Positions 1 to 11,077 of a stretch of DNA of 64,000 bases are shown here, piece by piece (positions within the stretch are counted from its first letter, which is position 1; each line of letters opens with the position of its first letter). The notes beneath the pieces were generated by a model, which was given only the letters and a program-made list of their open reading frames with translations, had not been told where the DNA came from and did not search any database. The stretch comes from Arthrinium phaeospermum. Its lineage: Eukaryota > Ascomycota > Sordariomycetes > Amphisphaeriales > Apiosporaceae. Location: the NCBI GenBank assembly GCA_006503535.1, contig QYRS01000002.1, positions 3,720,001 to 3,784,000 of the forward strand. Direction: 5' to 3'. The position numbers and the translations under genes were made by a program.

Positions 1-2
1 AC

Positions 3-1178
3 TGGTATTTATGGGAGCAGAGACAGCTGGCACCCTACCAGAAAACGGCCCTGAACACTGCCACAAATATCGCCAAGACGACACTCGACGTATTGGCTAC
101 CCAGGTCGCACCGAAAGTTGCAGTGACCCTCAAGCCCGTACGCAGCAAGGCGATGACACTCTTCGACATGATCGCGCGGAACTACAAGGAAATATTTCGC
201 GCCTTTTTGGGGACTTCTTTGATCTTCCTTGCCGTCTCCATCCCGGTCATGTACGCGGCTTATCACACTCCGGACTCCATGCTCGACCGCGCCCTCGCCA
301 TCAACACCGAGGTCACATCCATTCTTCGAAACATCAGCGTGCGGGAAATGCCGTTGCAGCGCATGGCCGAGCAAGTCTCCGGTAAGGATTCCCTGATTCA
401 AAGCCTGGTAATCAGCAACCTGCCCGATAGAGCCACCATAGTCACCCATATGCACGATGAACGGAACGCGCTGAAATTGCTGGGCAAGGAGATTGAGGAC
501 TTGCGCTTCCAGGCCCAGTGGCTCGGCATGGAAGTCTACACGACGCACGAAAAGGCCCTCTTCTACCTGCGCCGCCGGTCCGACCTGCCCCGGTCGCGGC
601 TGCACCGCTACTTCCTCCAGGTCCGGACGCCCACACTCAAGGACATCCGCGAGGGGCTGGTGGACGAGCCGCTGCGGCTGTCGGACATGCTCGAGCTGCC
701 CATCGACGTGGCCACGGCCATCGAGATGGACCTCGAGGCGCTGGCGCGGCAGCTGGAGCGCACCGAGTGGCAGCTGGGCCGGAGCCAGCAGACGTGGGAG
801 GGCGAGCTGCGCGCCCTGCACAACGCGACCATGGGCAGCTGGTGGAGCGGCTGGTGGTTCAAGGGCCCGTCCAAGGCGCACGAGCAGATGCTGCGCGACA
901 TCGAGACGGCCGAGACGGCGCGCAACCGGATCCGGGAGCTGCAGCAGCTGGTGGCCTCGGTGCCCGTCCGCGCCGTCCAGGAGGACCTGCGCCGGGCGCG
1001 CGCGGGGCTGCGCCTCGTGGAGGCGCCGGTGCCGCTCCTGGGGCTCAAGGTCTTCTTCTTCGCCGGCGTCACGGCCAAGCAGGAGGCCGCCGTCGAGCGG
1101 GTCGTGGAGCTGGCTTCGTTTTTCGATAGGCAGCCGCAGCACCTGCCTGATAGCATGTGGGGAGACGAAGGATTGTAA
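3..1178 (+). CDS. Membrane-anchored coiled-coil protein, 5' end cut by window edge
   Basis: The frame is open from base 3 to the TAA at 1176-1178 (about 391 codons), so the true start lies upstream of the window; the first in-frame ATG, at 162, is internal because the residues before it (ALNTATNIAKTTLDVLATQV) look coding. A single strongly hydrophobic stretch (AFLGTSLIFLAVSIPVMYAA) is encoded at about 210-270 and is followed by a long charged, heptad-like region rich in Glu, Arg and Leu, interrupted by a Trp-rich patch (SWWSGWWF) near 840. I do not recognise the family. The visible layout suggests a membrane protein with a large soluble coiled-coil part. Coding is certain; function is not. 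Confidence 0.8.
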   Translation, partial: WYLWEQRQLAPYQKTALNTATNIAKTTLDVLATQVAPKVAVTLKPVRSKAMTLFDMIARNYKEIFRAFLGTSLIFLAVSIPVMYAAYHTPDSMLDRALAINTEVTSILRNISVREMPLQRMAEQVSGKDSLIQSLVISNLPDRATIVTHMHDERNALKLLGKEIEDLRFQAQWLGMEVYTTHEKALFYLRRRSDLPRSRLHRYFLQVRTPTLKDIREGLVDEPLRLSDMLELPIDVATAIEMDLEALARQLERTEWQLGRSQQTWEGELRALHNATMGSWWSGWWFKGPSKAHEQMLRDIETAETARNRIRELQQLVASVPVRAVQEDLRRARAGLRLVEAPVPLLGLKVFFFAGVTAKQEAAVERVVELASFFDRQPQHLPDSMWGDEGL

Positions 1179-1758
1179 ATGTGGTTTTTATTCGTACCTA
1201 CATACTTACCTACTCTGCATTGTGCTGGTCACTTGGGTAGATTCAGTAGAAGGGGGGCCTCCTCAATGCGAAGAATCCTGCCTCAGTTGGAGTGATATAT
1301 CCATCTTATAAATAGAAATGTTTTTGGTGTTGGTGGTGTGGTTGGTTGCCTGGAATCCAGACCTGGGCTGATTTGATTTCCACTTTCCAACCGTTGTTAC
1401 GATCGGTCATGTATGTACATAAGATGTCAGGGACATGTAGGTTAGCCTGAGAAAGGTGGTGGCTGCCTGGAATTTGGAACAATACGCGGTAGGGGACCCA
1501 GGCACAGGATCCCCAGTCGACCCCGCAATTTTCCCAATTGAATTAGATAGGAAGGGACCTGGGCGCGTCGTGTCTGGCCGATACTTTTGCGCCAACCGAA
1601 CTTCTCTCGAGTTACTTCGAGTACCAACCAACAACAGCATTCCCGCATTCTCATGATGAATGACTTATGAAGTAAATTTCTGCAATCGATTACCGTCCTT
1701 CTTGCCTCAACTACCACTGCTGCATCGCCTTCCACTCTGATCTACCCCGTCAACAACA
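1179..1758. other. Intergenic, no gene seen
   Basis: This is the 3' flank of the partial membrane-protein gene and the promoter of the phosphatase-like gene. The last 60 bases before the ATG at 1759 are pyrimidine-rich, as in many fungal leaders. No other structure was seen. Confidence 0.6.
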
Positions 1759-2727
1759 ATGGACAGTAGCAGCCTCGCCACGCCCGCGGTGCCGTACAGC
1801 TCGCGCCCGCCGAGTCCCCCCTCCATCACCATCCCGGCGCCGGCCTTGGCTTCGAACAGCGGACCGATTAAGGTCGTCCCTTCGTACGCCAACGTCGACC
1901 CGCGCGACCTGACCCCGGAGGCCCTCGCCATCATCACGGGCGGCATGCGCGAGCAGACGGCCCGCGACTTGACCGGCAGCTGGAGCTACAGCGAGCGCCG
2001 CAACGCCCAGCCCGTCCTCGACTTCCTCTACCTCGGCCCCTCCAACGTCGCCCGCGACCGCGACTGGCTCCGCGCCAACGGCATCACCATGCTCCTCGCC
2101 GTCCGCGACGTGCGCATGGCCCACGCCCGCCTCATGGCCGTCGACGCCGTCGCCCAGGAGCTGGGCATCCAGGCCGAGCACATCGACGCCGATGGACATT
2201 CCGGCATGATCAAGGCGCTCCCCGAGGCCGTGCGCATGATTAACAACCACCTGCTGCAAGTCTACCACAGCCAGGCCGTGCCTGACCCTGCCGCTGGCCA
2301 AGCGACAACGGCAACAGCCACCAAGGAGGGCAGCATGCTCATCAACAAGCAGGAGTTCAAGCGGGGCAAGGTCCTGGTCTTCTGCGAGACGGGCAACGAC
2401 CGCTCGCCCGTCGTCGTAATCGCCTACATGATGGCCGTCCTGGGCATGAACATGGTCCAGGCGTGCCAGTTCATCCATTACCGGCGGTTCTGCGTCAGCC
2501 TCAGCGAGGAGGTCAAGTTTCTGCTGTTCACCTACGAGGGCCTCCTGAACGCCCGGCGCACCGTCAACCAGTACGCGAACACGGTCGCTCCCAGCTCCGG
2601 CGCGTCCAAGGCCAAGCGGTACGCCGACGAGATCAATCAAGACGAGCAAGACGACGAAGACGCACAGAATTCCCGCCCGGGCCTCGCCCCCTTTGTCGAT
2701 AGCAAGGATACTGAAATGGATCTCTAG
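1759..2727 (+). CDS. Dual-specificity-phosphatase-like protein
   Basis: A single 322-residue exon, with its start in good context (CAACAATGG). After a Pro/Ser-rich leader the protein has a dual-specificity phosphatase fold pattern: FLYLGP near residue 90 (the usual beta strand of these enzymes), an IDADGH segment in the position of the general-acid loop, and the active-site loop VFCETGNDRSP with Cys209 and Arg215 in the C-x5-R spacing. The residue before the catalytic Cys, normally His, is Phe, so activity may be altered, as in STYX-type pseudophosphatases, but the nucleophile and the Arg are present. The C-terminus is acidic (DEQDDEDAQ). Likely cytosolic or nuclear; substrate unknown. It converges on the Spo7 gene. 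Confidence 0.8.
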   Translation: MDSSSLATPAVPYSSRPPSPPSITIPAPALASNSGPIKVVPSYANVDPRDLTPEALAIITGGMREQTARDLTGSWSYSERRNAQPVLDFLYLGPSNVARDRDWLRANGITMLLAVRDVRMAHARLMAVDAVAQELGIQAEHIDADGHSGMIKALPEAVRMINNHLLQVYHSQAVPDPAAGQATTATATKEGSMLINKQEFKRGKVLVFCETGNDRSPVVVIAYMMAVLGMNMVQACQFIHYRRFCVSLSEEVKFLLFTYEGLLNARRTVNQYANTVAPSSGASKAKRYADEINQDEQDDEDAQNSRPGLAPFVDSKDTEMDL

Positions 2728-3449
2728 AGAAGAAGAGGCCGGTATTCGGTTGGTGTGTTTTACGTTTGCATGGTTACGGGAGTTTTAAGGAATGGCATAT
2801 ACCCCCCCTGTTTGCAACATTATGAGGCTCAGAATGGGTGTTGTACAGTACAGTATACATATAGCATGGAGTTCAGGAAGACCCGCTCGATTGGCAATTT
2901 GTTTTCATGATGGATACAGACGTTTGGTCTGCTGGGTAATCCCGGAAGGTTATGAAGCGGAATAGACGAAACATGATCTCATACATTGACGAAATCATTA
3001 GCCAGTGGTTGCGGTTGCCTTGTGATTGTATCGAATACCCGAATGAAAATTGGACGTTGTGTGTGGGCTGGCAACTGTAAAGGGTGCATGTGAGCTCAAG
3101 TGAAATTCTTGCCAATGCCTAATCTTGGACGAAGTCAGGATGTTACCCTTATTCTTTAGTCCCAGGACTGAAGTCCAAAAGCAGCAATTGTTGACTGGCG
3201 AAGCCTCATAGCGTTGCTCTTATTCTTGGTAGTCTAGCAAGGCATGGGGTTGAGAAGCAGGCCGGAATCAGAGGTGCTTGGCCGACTATTCTGCACAAGT
3301 GTAGCAGAAGCGCAAGGCAACATCTGATCACATACAAGTCACGACAGGAGACACGATGATCAAACATGGCCATGAGCAAATGGAAGGCTTTCATCATAAT
3401 TTATTGCTACCGTGAAATCGTCTCTAGCAGAAAACACAGACAAATTTAT
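2728..3449. other. Intergenic between convergent genes
   Basis: Shared 3' region of the phosphatase-like gene (+) and the Spo7 gene (-). It is AT-richer than the flanking coding DNA. No supported ORF or repeat. Confidence 0.6.
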
Positions 3450-4874
3450 TTAATGCGACGCAACGCTGGACCGAGAAGCCTTCTTCCGTAACGTGCGGCC
3501 CGTCCCGCCACTCCCCTCGTGGCCCGACGCCGGCTTCTCGCCGTCGTCGCGGGTGACGCTGCTCTCCCGCGCGAGCGGCGACGGGTAGTCGGGAGTCAGG
3601 GACCGGTTGTCCGCCATGGAGCTCGGCCGCTTGGCCCGCTGGGAGCCCGAGGACAGGTTCTGCCTCTTGACGCGGCCCTTGGTCGACGCCGTCGAGGCGT
3701 TGCTGCCTCGCCTGCTGCTGGGGGCGGGGCCGCTGCTGCTCCCCTCGGGGCCGTCGGCGGCGTCGACGACGGTGATGGGGGTGGTGCCGCGTGATATGGA
3801 GCCGGCCGAGGTGGAAGTCCGCCGCGCGCTGCCGCTGCCGCTGCGCGATCGCCGGTGCTCCTTCATGACGGTCGAGTGTTGGCGGTGGTGTAGTGGTGTC
3901 TTCTCGTCGGGTCCGGGCGTGCCGCCCTGGCGCATCCTCTCCTCCAGCCTCTGCTGCCGGCCGGGCAGCCACCAGAACCAGCGGCTCTGCTGCTTGGCGA
4001 ACTCCTTGTCGCGCTGCTGCAGCTTGTGGCGGAGCAGGGCGCGGCGCTCGTTTTCCCGTTCCCAGTACTCGGTGCGGTAGAGCTCCCAGTTCTCGCGGAA
4101 GTTGGGCGAGAAGGGCTTAGGCAGCAACAACAGTTTCACGTAGTCCCCGCCCGGCGCCAGATCCTCCTCGTGACCGCCTTTCTCCTCGTCGCCGCTGGTG
4201 AAGGGCAAGGGCGGGTGGTCCTGGTGGGTCAGCTTGAGCTCCTTCTCGACCTCGCGCAGGATCGAGGGCTCAACGAAGCGGTACTGGCCGGCCTTGTTGG
4301 AGAAGGCGCCGTAGGTAATGAAGAAGCCGATGGCGGACATGGCCTCGACAAGCCAGGACCTCTTAGAGACGACGAGCTTGCAGTTGAAGCCGCGGAGCCC
4401 GCGGTTGGATATGGAGAACCAGCGGCGCGGCCACCGGACCCCTCGGTCCCAGATGCCCGTGGCCCAGACCAGTAGCGCCGTAACGATGCCGGCCATGAAG
4501 CAGACCTTCTCCGTCATGTCGACGACCCAATAAACGCTGCCGCCGACGCCGACGCCGTCTTCGCGGGGCGCGAAGAAGAGAGCGTACCCGAACCCGGCGA
4601 GCCACAAGCTCAGGAGCCCCAGGAAGAAGGTGTGCTTCCGCCGCCGTGTCCGCAGCTCGAGATACTGGGCCCGCAGCGACGCCTCGAGGATCAGCAGGTT
4701 GAGGTAGATCATCGACGGCGACGAAGGGGTGTGGTGCAGCGGGTCGCCCGGCTTCATGCCGCCGCCGCCTTGGCTGCTCGCGATGGGGCTCGTGCCCGTC
4801 GGCGGCGCTTTCGACATGGCCTCGCCGGCGGGCGTCGGGGCGCCCTTGACGATGGAGTCGACCGAGTCGGCCAT
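3450..4874 (-). CDS. spo7: Spo7, regulatory subunit of the Nem1-Spo7 phosphatase
   Basis: A 474-residue single exon beginning at an ATG at 4874. The region MIYLNLLILEASLRAQYLE, then a basic turn (RTRRRKHTFF) and a hydrophobic helix (LGLLSLWLAGFGYALFF), followed by a second hydrophobic segment (VCFMAGIVTALLVWATGIW), is the characteristic Spo7 core. In yeast, Spo7 holds the Nem1 phosphatase at the ER/nuclear envelope, where it dephosphorylates the phosphatidate phosphatase Pah1 and so balances phospholipid and triacylglycerol synthesis; human CNEP1R1 is the counterpart. Here the core sits at residues about 55-200, and a long Ser/Arg-rich tail (residues 330-474), expected to be disordered, makes it much longer than the yeast protein, as in other moulds. 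The identification is firm; the tail's role is unknown. Confidence 0.92.
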   Translation of the reverse strand: MADSVDSIVKGAPTPAGEAMSKAPPTGTSPIASSQGGGGMKPGDPLHHTPSSPSMIYLNLLILEASLRAQYLELRTRRRKHTFFLGLLSLWLAGFGYALFFAPREDGVGVGGSVYWVVDMTEKVCFMAGIVTALLVWATGIWDRGVRWPRRWFSISNRGLRGFNCKLVVSKRSWLVEAMSAIGFFITYGAFSNKAGQYRFVEPSILREVEKELKLTHQDHPPLPFTSGDEEKGGHEEDLAPGGDYVKLLLLPKPFSPNFRENWELYRTEYWERENERRALLRHKLQQRDKEFAKQQSRWFWWLPGRQQRLEERMRQGGTPGPDEKTPLHHRQHSTVMKEHRRSRSGSGSARRTSTSAGSISRGTTPITVVDAADGPEGSSSGPAPSSRRGSNASTASTKGRVKRQNLSSGSQRAKRPSSMADNRSLTPDYPSPLARESSVTRDDGEKPASGHEGSGGTGRTLRKKASRSSVASH

Positions 4875-6206
4875 GGTTTGTTGGGGGTGGTGTGCGGCTC
4901 CGTAGACCCCTCTTTCAGGCAGATTTCGACGCCGCGTGGTGGTGTTGCGTAAGGCAGAGGCTCGCTACGCCTGCCCCAGTAATGTTTCTTTCGATAATGT
5001 AATGTATGTGTATGGATGCATATGCGTATGTACTTTTCTTCAAACAGAACAAGGCGGAGGACGGCACGAGGTCGAGAAGAGAGGAGAAGAGAAAAAGAGT
5101 ATTCGACCGTCCACGTCGGCGGGCGGTTCACCGAAATCCTTCCTCCTACTCCCGACAACGCATTCGTGTGACTTCGTGAGGGGGTTGTGCCGCTGATTAT
5201 GGTTCTATGCGGTTATCGTTTTCGGTATGGCTATGGGTATGGGCGAAAAAAAAGGCTGAGCTGCGGCCGCTATTCGTTCGTTCCTCCCTGCAGGACAGGA
5301 AAATCTCCTTGGGCTCCAAAATCGCGGTGAGAGGTTGCGGTTCCTCGTCGTTGGTTGGGTCGTACGTTCACGTCATTCTGGGAAAATGGAGCAGAGAGGG
5401 AAAAGGGCGGGATGCAATTCATTGAATTTGGTTCTGTCGTTCTGTTAGTTCTGGAGCACAAGAGGAACCAGGCCTGCCACCGGACCAAACCCAACCCACC
5501 GCCCTGCCTCCCACTGTCCAGTAGATGCCACCCACGCGGCAAGCACCACCCAGAATCCACCCAAGCCCGCCAACCCCCGGCCGAGCTCGACTTTTTAGCG
5601 GGAACAGGCCCTAGCTCAAGCTACCCTTGCCCATGGAATCGCCCGCCATCCTTCCCAGTGCTACTTACAGGTAGCGCCTCATATTACCAAATCACTCGGG
5701 CTGTTCCTTGACTTCACCTCATCTCGCCATCTCTGAAACTAATCTAACAAACCACGGCCGTACGAGCGATGGGCGAACCCGTGGATATCTGCATGCAACA
5801 AGAATCCGATAAAATCAAAGTCAAAGATTCCACTGTTCCTCTTCCATTGCCTGCTTCTGCATCTCCATTGTCCCGCCCCCGCGTCGCTGGAGCTTGACAG
5901 TAAACGCCGTATAGGAGCTTGCCCTATCGGGAGGGGCCAGGAATCAGCTTACGTACCACAGCAGCAGATGAGCAGATGTTGGTGATGGAGGCGTAACCAG
6001 AATTATGCAAGTGACTTGCGTATAGCATACCGAAATCGTGTTGCGTGACGCCGAATTACACGGCATGCGGGCGAATATGGCAACAACATAGGTAAATCAG
6101 ACTTGCTCACATATCAACCTCTTCTGATTGGGCGTAATTGTGGGCGGCTTTGTTAGGTCCCCTTGGGATGGTGAAGTCATGGTTTCGTCTGAAGAAACCT
6201 GTGATG
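4875..6206. other. Intergenic, promoter side of Spo7
   Basis: Upstream region of Spo7, reading leftward, and of the doubtful small gene at 6.4 kb, reading rightward. It contains homopurine stretches near 5060-5100 and a 42-codon ORF at about 5769 without codon bias. No convincing gene. Confidence 0.5.
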
Positions 6207-6216
6207 TATATATAAA
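6207..6216 (+). promoter_or_regulatory. TATA-like element before the 6.4-kb small gene
   Basis: The string TATATATAAA lies about 190 bp upstream of the ATG at 6399, on the side where a promoter for that small gene would be. Suggestive only. Confidence 0.35.
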
Positions 6217-6398
6217 CTCGACGACCAACTCGCAGCGTAGTTTCTGCGAATTAAACAATCACAAGAGCATAGTTACTGAGCAAGCAACATCAGCCTTGTG
6301 AATGACCTCCTCCAGCCAAGTCCAGCCAGAAGAACCCCCTCGAAAAAACCAGTCCCAGCCCAGACAACCCCAAGCTGACTCATACCGCACAAGTCACC

Positions 6399-6578
6399 AT
6401 GCCCCCTGTCAAGGAAGTCAGCGAGATTCTCACGTCCGAGAAGCCAGGGAGCAACTTCACGACTGCTCCGTGCCTCGGTAGTTCCCCATCCGCCTTCACG
6501 GCGGTGCCTCCATCTCCGGCCGTGCACAGGGAACGCCTCACCACCGCCTTCCACCCGGGCAAGAGAACAGGTCTCTGA
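6399..6578 (+). CDS. Possible small protein gene, perhaps frame-broken
   Basis: The ATG at 6399 opens a 59-codon frame (MPPVKEVSEILTSEKPGSNF...) with strong C/G preference at third positions, like the real genes nearby. It stops at the TGA at 6576. Immediately beyond, another frame is open and also looks coding (SLTASDDHEARKAEAALPFW and RRVKREW) to about 6650. Either an unseen intron or a one-base change separates the two parts. A branch-like GCTGAC and an AAG just before the ATG hint at a 5'-UTR intron. A TATA-like element sits upstream. Family not recognised. It may be a gene with an intron I could not place, or a recent pseudogene. Confidence 0.4.
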   Translation: MPPVKEVSEILTSEKPGSNFTTAPCLGSSPSAFTAVPPSPAVHRERLTTAFHPGKRTGL

Positions 6579-6659
6579 CAGCCTCTGACGATCATGAGGC
6601 CAGGAAGGCCGAGGCAGCCCTGCCTTTCTGGAGACGAGTGAAACGGGAGTGGTGTGACG

Positions 6660-7709
6660 GCATAACGCGCCCATTAGGCCCACGGCATCAGGGGGAGGGG
6701 GGTCGTCGGAGAGACGTTGAGGGGGTATATGTTTCTCAAAGCTGGAGTGTCTACATTTTTACGGGTACGATGGTTGAGCCTTGAACGGAGGAGTAGAGTA
6801 CGGTAATATCACGGGGTTTTATTAATATGGCAATCGTGGTTTGGCCCCTGGATAATACCTCTGTTGAGGAGAGAGGAGGGGGGTGAGAATAGGGGTTTAC
6901 TAATTTTGCATAAAGTGAGAGAGCCAGACATTCAGCTCTATAAAGAAACGGTAGTAATATATGGAACAATAAAATGAGTTCGGGATTGGTCAAAGGGAAG
7001 CATCAAAAAGAATCACATAAAAGAAGTAGAGTCATGATCTGTTGGATGTGCGGGGGAGAAAGAAAGGGGTGTTGAACGAAATGTTGTTTTGCTTACCTCC
7101 TGATCTTATCCATCGTTCTGGCATTTAACTAAGATGTACCCCAAGTCCTCTCTGTGTTTTCCGGCAGACGCGGTTGGCCACACGATTCCCATCCTCCCTT
7201 CCATCTATTTAATCCCCCAGTGCCCACTGATCAGGCGCGACTGTTATCGAGCCGAGTTAGCCTAATTCTCATTGATAAATTCAAATTCAAGTATCACGCG
7301 CATCCAACTTGACCAGGTGACTCTTTTTGGTGCTGTTGAGGTACTCGGCGATTGTTTACATTTATGAGCACAGCTTAGCTGTAGCTGCCAGGCGTTAGGG
7401 GTGCTCCTACACCTGTAGCTGACCACTGCTTCACTTTGACAATGAACAAACTCTTTGCTCTTGAACATGATTTGCTCCGACATTAAGTGACCGCCTAACC
7501 TATCTATGGTATCTCGTCGGCGCAGGTGGGTAAAATCTCTATAGTACAACCATGTGTATCCCAATATGGCCCAGCGATGCTGATGGGCATATATATCCTT
7601 GTAACAAACATACTGAAGACAGTGCTTTCACACCCAGACGAGAGACCTTCTCGCATTCCCATGAAACAAAACCGTCTAAACGCCCCCATATGCAGCTCCT
7701 TATATACAT
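6660..7709. other. Intergenic, no gene seen
   Basis: AT-richer spacer holding the 3' flank of the lipase gene on the minus strand. Short ORFs here lack codon bias and have no recognisable products. Confidence 0.5.
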
Positions 7710-9459
7710 CTATGCCGAGTCCCGGTCACGGAGCGTTTGTTTCCTCGTTTCTTCCATTTCTGCCTTCATCACCTCATTGAAATCGTCTGCGTTATCCAAG
7801 TACAGGTGGTGGCCCGCCTTCTTGATAATGACCACCTTGGCCGACCCGTTCTCCTTGCGCTTCTCTTCGTCAGTGCTGTTCAGGAGCGCCTTGACCCTCG
7901 CCTGCTTTAGCTTCTCCTCGGCGGCGATACCCCCCTTCTTGTCCATCCAGTCGTTTTCGCCATACATGAACACGATGGGGAATCCCGTCTCCTTCACCAC
8001 CGGGGACGATTCGGTTGCGGGCTTGATGACCTGGCGGCCGACATCCTGTATGCGATTGATCACGGGACTGCGGGCGAACGCGCCTGGTGCGAGGAGGTAA
8101 GGCAAGGCGTATTCTCCACTCCCCCTTTGCCGAAATAAGGAGTAGGCGTAGTCGTGGAGCGTTTGCGCCTCATCCGTTGGCAGATGGTCAAATCTACGCG
8201 ATGTCCAGCCTGACACAAACCGAGGGCCTAAGGGTCCAGATAAGCGGACAATGCTGAAAGGCGACACGTTGGCATCCCACAGCCAAACCAGCCAGCCAGG
8301 GTACGGTCTCTTCTTTGGCGTTTCGGCACCCGCGGGCTTGGCGCTCGAGTTCTTGAGACTGCTTTGGTTATGCGACTGTATTGTTGCTTGCTGATCCTGG
8401 GTGAACTCGTCCTGGAATGTTGACTCCTGGGGCTCGGGCAGTTCGGAATTCACGGCATACGGATCTTCGGGGATTCCGACAGGAGAGGCCAGAATGAGTT
8501 TGTTCAGATGGCCTGGGTACTTCAGGGCATACGACACGGCCAGGTAACCACCCAGCGAGTGCCCCAGTAAGGTGAACTTCTCAAGCTTCCGAGCCTTCCG
8601 CCAATCTTCGAGGGCATCGATGAACCAACTCTCCGATTCTGTGATCTTGCCAGCCTGGTCTTTCGCGTGTACCCGGAAGGGAGGGCGCGTGGAGTTGCCC
8701 ATTCCCAGCATATCTAGTGCATACAGCTTCCAGCCTTTGGTACGAGTCAGGGGCTCGAAGTTTTTGTAGTAGAAGCCGAGACCGGCCCCATAGCCATGGA
8801 GCATGACGAGCGTATCTTCGTGGGGTTCGTCGACATGTTCGACGGAGAATTCATTGAGGCCGCGGTTCTTGCCCGGCAGCTGCACCATTTGCGACTTCCA
8901 TACTCTGGGGCCAAAGGGGTCGATCTTGGCCGAGGTTTCTTGGGACCCGGGATGTTCGGCAGACGGCAGGGCATCTAGGGGCGCCACGCTCTGCGCGACA
9001 GCCTCTCGGAGGTAGGGGATACACGATATAACGTTTCGTTCGGCGATCGGTGGTGTTACGCTGGTCCACTACTGACTACTTAGTACTCACCCAGGTCCAT
9101 TGCGGAGAGACATATTGAAAGGGGCATACCCATTGGTGAATCGCATCCCTATATCCCAGGGGGAAGTAGGTTCGCGACTGTTTTGACGCGTCCTGGCTCT
9201 TTGCTTGTTCCTCCTTTGCCCTTTGCGACGCCAGCATGGACTGCTGCCCGCCGGGCTTGGGATCAGACCCTGCGGCGGCTTCACTCGACATGTTAGTCAG
9301 GAGCGTGGTGTTGGGATCTTTGTTGAATTTCTGTACGGCCGCGATGATTTTCTTCGAGGATTGGACGATGTTGACGGGTTCTTTTTGGAGTCGCTGCACG
9401 GCCGCGATGGCTTTTCTCGAGGACTGGAAGACGATGGAGGTATGAGAGTTCTTGATCAT
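7710..9459 (-). CDS. Alpha/beta hydrolase, ABHD4/5-Cld1 type
   Basis: Two exons: 9130-9459 and 7710-9068, with a 61-bp intron (GTATGC...CAGTAG), giving 562 residues. The splice restores a continuous YRDAIHQW-WTSVTPPIAERNV segment typical of the fungal family. Catalytic signs are HGYGAG (oxyanion region), the nucleophile elbow GHSLGG, and a C-terminal HHLYLD, the H-x4-D acyltransferase motif of the ABHD4/ABHD5/Ict1/Cld1 group, which hydrolyses or re-acylates phospholipids such as cardiolipin. A mitochondrial or lipid-droplet site is likely from family knowledge. An alternative start is Met57 (9291), but residues 10-51 form two related 21-residue units whose differences are mostly conservative, which favours Met1 (9459). 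Confidence 0.87.
9307..9432 (-). repeat. Two 63-bp units duplicated in the lipase N-terminus
   Basis: Unit 1 (9370-9432) encodes VFQSSRKAIAAVQRLQKEPVN; shared core SS(R/K)K-x-I-AAVQ. Unit 2 (9307-9369) repeats the pattern with K/R, I/A and E/D exchanges. The units are head-to-tail and in frame. Confidence 0.75.
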
Positions 9460-11077
9460 ACCGGACAGGTGTCAGACGTAGGCGGTGGTGGGGACAGCAC
9501 CGCCTACTTAAGGAACGTCCAAAACTCCGGTGACCTGCCTGGAGGAAATCAGATATCCGAGCCGAGTTGAGACAAACGGCACTAGTCAGTCTATTACGTC
9601 GACACCCGAGTTGACGGCAGTATCGTGCGCATGCAGGGACAGGTAGGCTCTTAGGTAGGTGGTAGGGGGGGTGCGCTGAGTTGAGTTGAGCCGAGTGCGA
9701 GAGGCGAGAAGTTGCGACAGGACGCGGCGATAAGCGGCTGACGGGAAGTGCTTTAGCGGGCAGCCTTTGCGATCGCTACTACTGGATGGGCTGTGGGGGA
9801 GATTGGTGGGAGCTGAGAGTCAAGCTCGATGCATGATCCGACCCCTGCACGCCCTGCACTTACAGCGGGTTCCACGGATTTAAGCGCAATGTCTCCGAGT
9901 CATCAGGTACAGTCGGCCTTGCTAAAATTCCCGCTCCGGCTCGACCTGGTGGCCGAGAGTTTCTTTTGGGAGGGCGATAAATGGAAACCCAAGTTCAGCC
10001 TCCGGTATAAGCGGGATAGTAATTTCTATATTTAATCTTGCCCGGAAGCCTCTTTGTTGAAGATCAACGTCGGGAGCCCGATCAACGTCTGCGTACCGCT
10101 GTGCCCTACCAGGGTTCGTCCCTGCGAGCAATCGAATACCATGGGTTCAGAAACCCCTCGGGATGTCCTTTAACAATTGCTCTTTATACACTTCCAATGC
10201 CTTTACACATTCCCCCAAGTTAATGTTCCGATGTACCACCTACATTGCAAGCATATATAAAGGACTCGCATTCAGGCAGTAAACCCCCGTTTACGTCGCG
10301 TTTATACTGGTGGCGGTACACCATGAAAGAGGGATACCCCCTCGTTTTGAATCATGACCCGGGCCAAACCAACTTCGCTACTTAACAAGGAGCTCTTTCC
10401 ATATTCGTGCGACATTATATCCTTCCAAGCCCGTCTGGTGTAGAATGGCGCCATTGGGACTCTGCATGTCCCGCAATCTCGTGTGTTCTCCAGTCTCTCG
10501 GCAAATGTCGATGAAAGCTACTAGACATTGCAAGAGGCAGCGCTTAAAAGAGGGCGCGGCAGGTACAGCGAAACGAGGGGTGAGGGATAACTTGGCACTG
10601 ATGGACAAGATCCAATTGATCTATCTAGATTTCATTATGTAAGTGCCTGGCTGAAGCCATTAAAGATTTGACACGCTTTCCATGCGAATGGATCTGCTAC
10701 AAGGAGCTGCCTCCTTGCTACGAGGAGGAGCAGATAAGCATGGGCGGGTAAGAAAGCATGGTGGGAGCCGCAGCTACGTCATTGCGTCATTCTATCGTGA
10801 AGAAGCAGGAGAGGAGCTAGGGTGGGAGTAGCTGGGAAGAAGCTCTAACCTGATGAACCACTTTGGGGGAGACAACCTCCCGGTTTTTCCCCATTCGCCC
10901 AATCCCATTTCATTCTTGGCCACTGATCACATGTGCATCGGTCTTCTACCTCCATTCAACACCAAAATAGAATCTTTCCGACATACCATTTTTGCTGGAT
11001 TCTGTCTTGAGCAGCATCAATTCCGTACTTGATCACCCACTACTGCTTGCTACCCCAAACCAACAACGAACATCATC
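9460..11077. other. Divergent promoter region
   Basis: Lies between the lipase gene (-) and the OM14-like gene (+). It contains repeats of the TAGGTAGGT kind near 9650 and a TATA-like CATATATAAAGG near 10250. ORFs here (for example 10378-10608) have no codon bias or recognisable product. Confidence 0.5.

Noticed and set aside
5769..5897. 42-codon ORF upstream of the 6.4-kb small gene
   Set aside because: Codon use is not biased and the product has no recognisable feature.
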